From Channallabes apus (taxonomy: Eukaryota; Chordata; Actinopteri; Siluriformes; Clariidae), in assembly GCA_030522415.1 (NCBI GenBank), contig CM060109.1, positions 21,686,661 through 21,750,660 on the forward strand: a stretch of 64,000 nucleotides of DNA, given 5' to 3'. Of the stretch, positions 63,580 through 64,000 are shown one piece after another; within the stretch, counting starts at the first letter, position 1, and each line of letters opens with the position of its first letter. Below the pieces are notes generated by a model, which was not told the origin of the DNA, made no database searches, and saw only the letters and a list, made by a program, of their open reading frames with translations. The translations under genes and the position numbers were made by a program.

Positions 63580-64000
63580 CTAGATAGATGTCCCAGCCAA
63601 ATGTCTGTGAAGTGCTGCCATTTGTCCATCAGTCAAGGGGCATTGCAGTTGTCGGAATAACAATGCTGGTGTGTTCATCTGTTGAGAGGCCACTACTCTC
63701 CCAATCAATATGTGGTACACTTAGTCCCTAAAAGACAAATATTGGCTCACTTAACATAACATATAAAGGCCTACTGACTGTATGGCTCTCACAACAGACA
63801 TTAATTACATTCATATTTATTGCTCATCCTTTAAAAGAATAAAGCCTGATACGACCACATGTATTTTGATTACTGCTATCAAAAGTGGGCCACATACCTC
63901 CATGATGGGTTCTGGTACAGGATGATAGACACTTCCTATTGCCCACACCTGGTTAGGCATCATACTGCCCTCGAATTGGGCAATTCAATGTACGTATTGG
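63580..64000 (-). pseudogene. C-terminal exons of fish integrase-core-like gene
   Basis: Two exons on the minus strand: 64000-63898 (continues beyond the window; donor GTATGT) and 63727-63580 (acceptor CTTTTAG). The first reads FEGSMMPNQVWAIGSVYH and PVPEPIME; the second GLSVPHIDWESSGLSTDEHT, then, after a one-base shift near 63640, CPLTDGQMAALHRHL, and TAG. The RTEGN-x-x-P-x-Q-x-W-like and DWESSG...CPLT pattern recalls the tail of a multi-copy fish protein with an integrase (rve) core; that core would lie outside the window. A TGA near the window edge and the frameshift suggest a broken copy. Recognition is from memory, so the identity is weak. Confidence 0.35.

Overview
This window reads as a teleost fish genome. 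The only clearly intact vertebrate coding exon, ggact, and a degraded glycosyltransferase-92 copy are vertebrate-type genes. The repeats (tRNA-headed SINE with an L2-type tail, Rex1, L2 and L1 LINEs, Ty3/gypsy, Ty1/copia, Tc1/mariner, hAT, piggyBac) form a typical fish mixture. I cannot name the species. Coding density is very low and most of the 64 kb is transposon nested in transposon. Many boundaries could be placed from target-site duplications (TSDs) read by eye.

Layout. 1-0.75 kb: terminal coding exon of ggact (+). 0.75-7 kb: AT-rich spacer with SINE and LINE tails, a GT92 pseudogene (4.0-4.8 kb) and a degraded hAT-like copy. 7.3-17.9 kb: a dead Ty1/copia element (-) interrupted by two related hAT copies (one carrying another hAT inside) and by a 4.8 kb Tc1/mariner-type element that itself holds a 961 bp solo LTR. 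18.4-38.3 kb: the shell of an endogenous retrovirus, two LTRs in the same orientation with matching 5 bp flanks and no recognisable gag, pol or env. Inside it lie a full-length dead gypsy element (19.3-29.9 kb, -), an L2 LINE (about 30.8-35.4 kb, -) and a complete SINE. 39.6-42.1 kb: hAT elements nested in each other around an AT microsatellite. 42.4-50.8 kb: a Tc1 element whose transposase is cut into three pieces by a hAT-like insert and by a 5.7 kb L1 LINE with both ORFs open.

50.9-62.3 kb (+): exons of a HECT-domain E3 ubiquitin ligase resembling the multi-copy fish G2E3-like genes. Its introns hold hAT, Rex1, MITE, Tc1 and piggyBac insertions. The HECT C-lobe and catalytic cysteine codon are present, but one exon has no GT donor and another junction is out of frame, so the copy is probably broken. 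62.4-63.1 kb: a 5'-truncated L2. 63.6-64 kb (-): the last two exons of what looks like a fish integrase-core gene, convergent to the HECT gene and carrying a frameshift.

The most unusual item is an insert in the gypsy element (about 24.1-26.0 kb, +). It has a TATA-like box, two short consensus-type introns that join in frame into a 124-residue acidic, serine-rich ORF with TQT-type motifs, and a TTTGA-repeat 3' tail. I do not recognise it.
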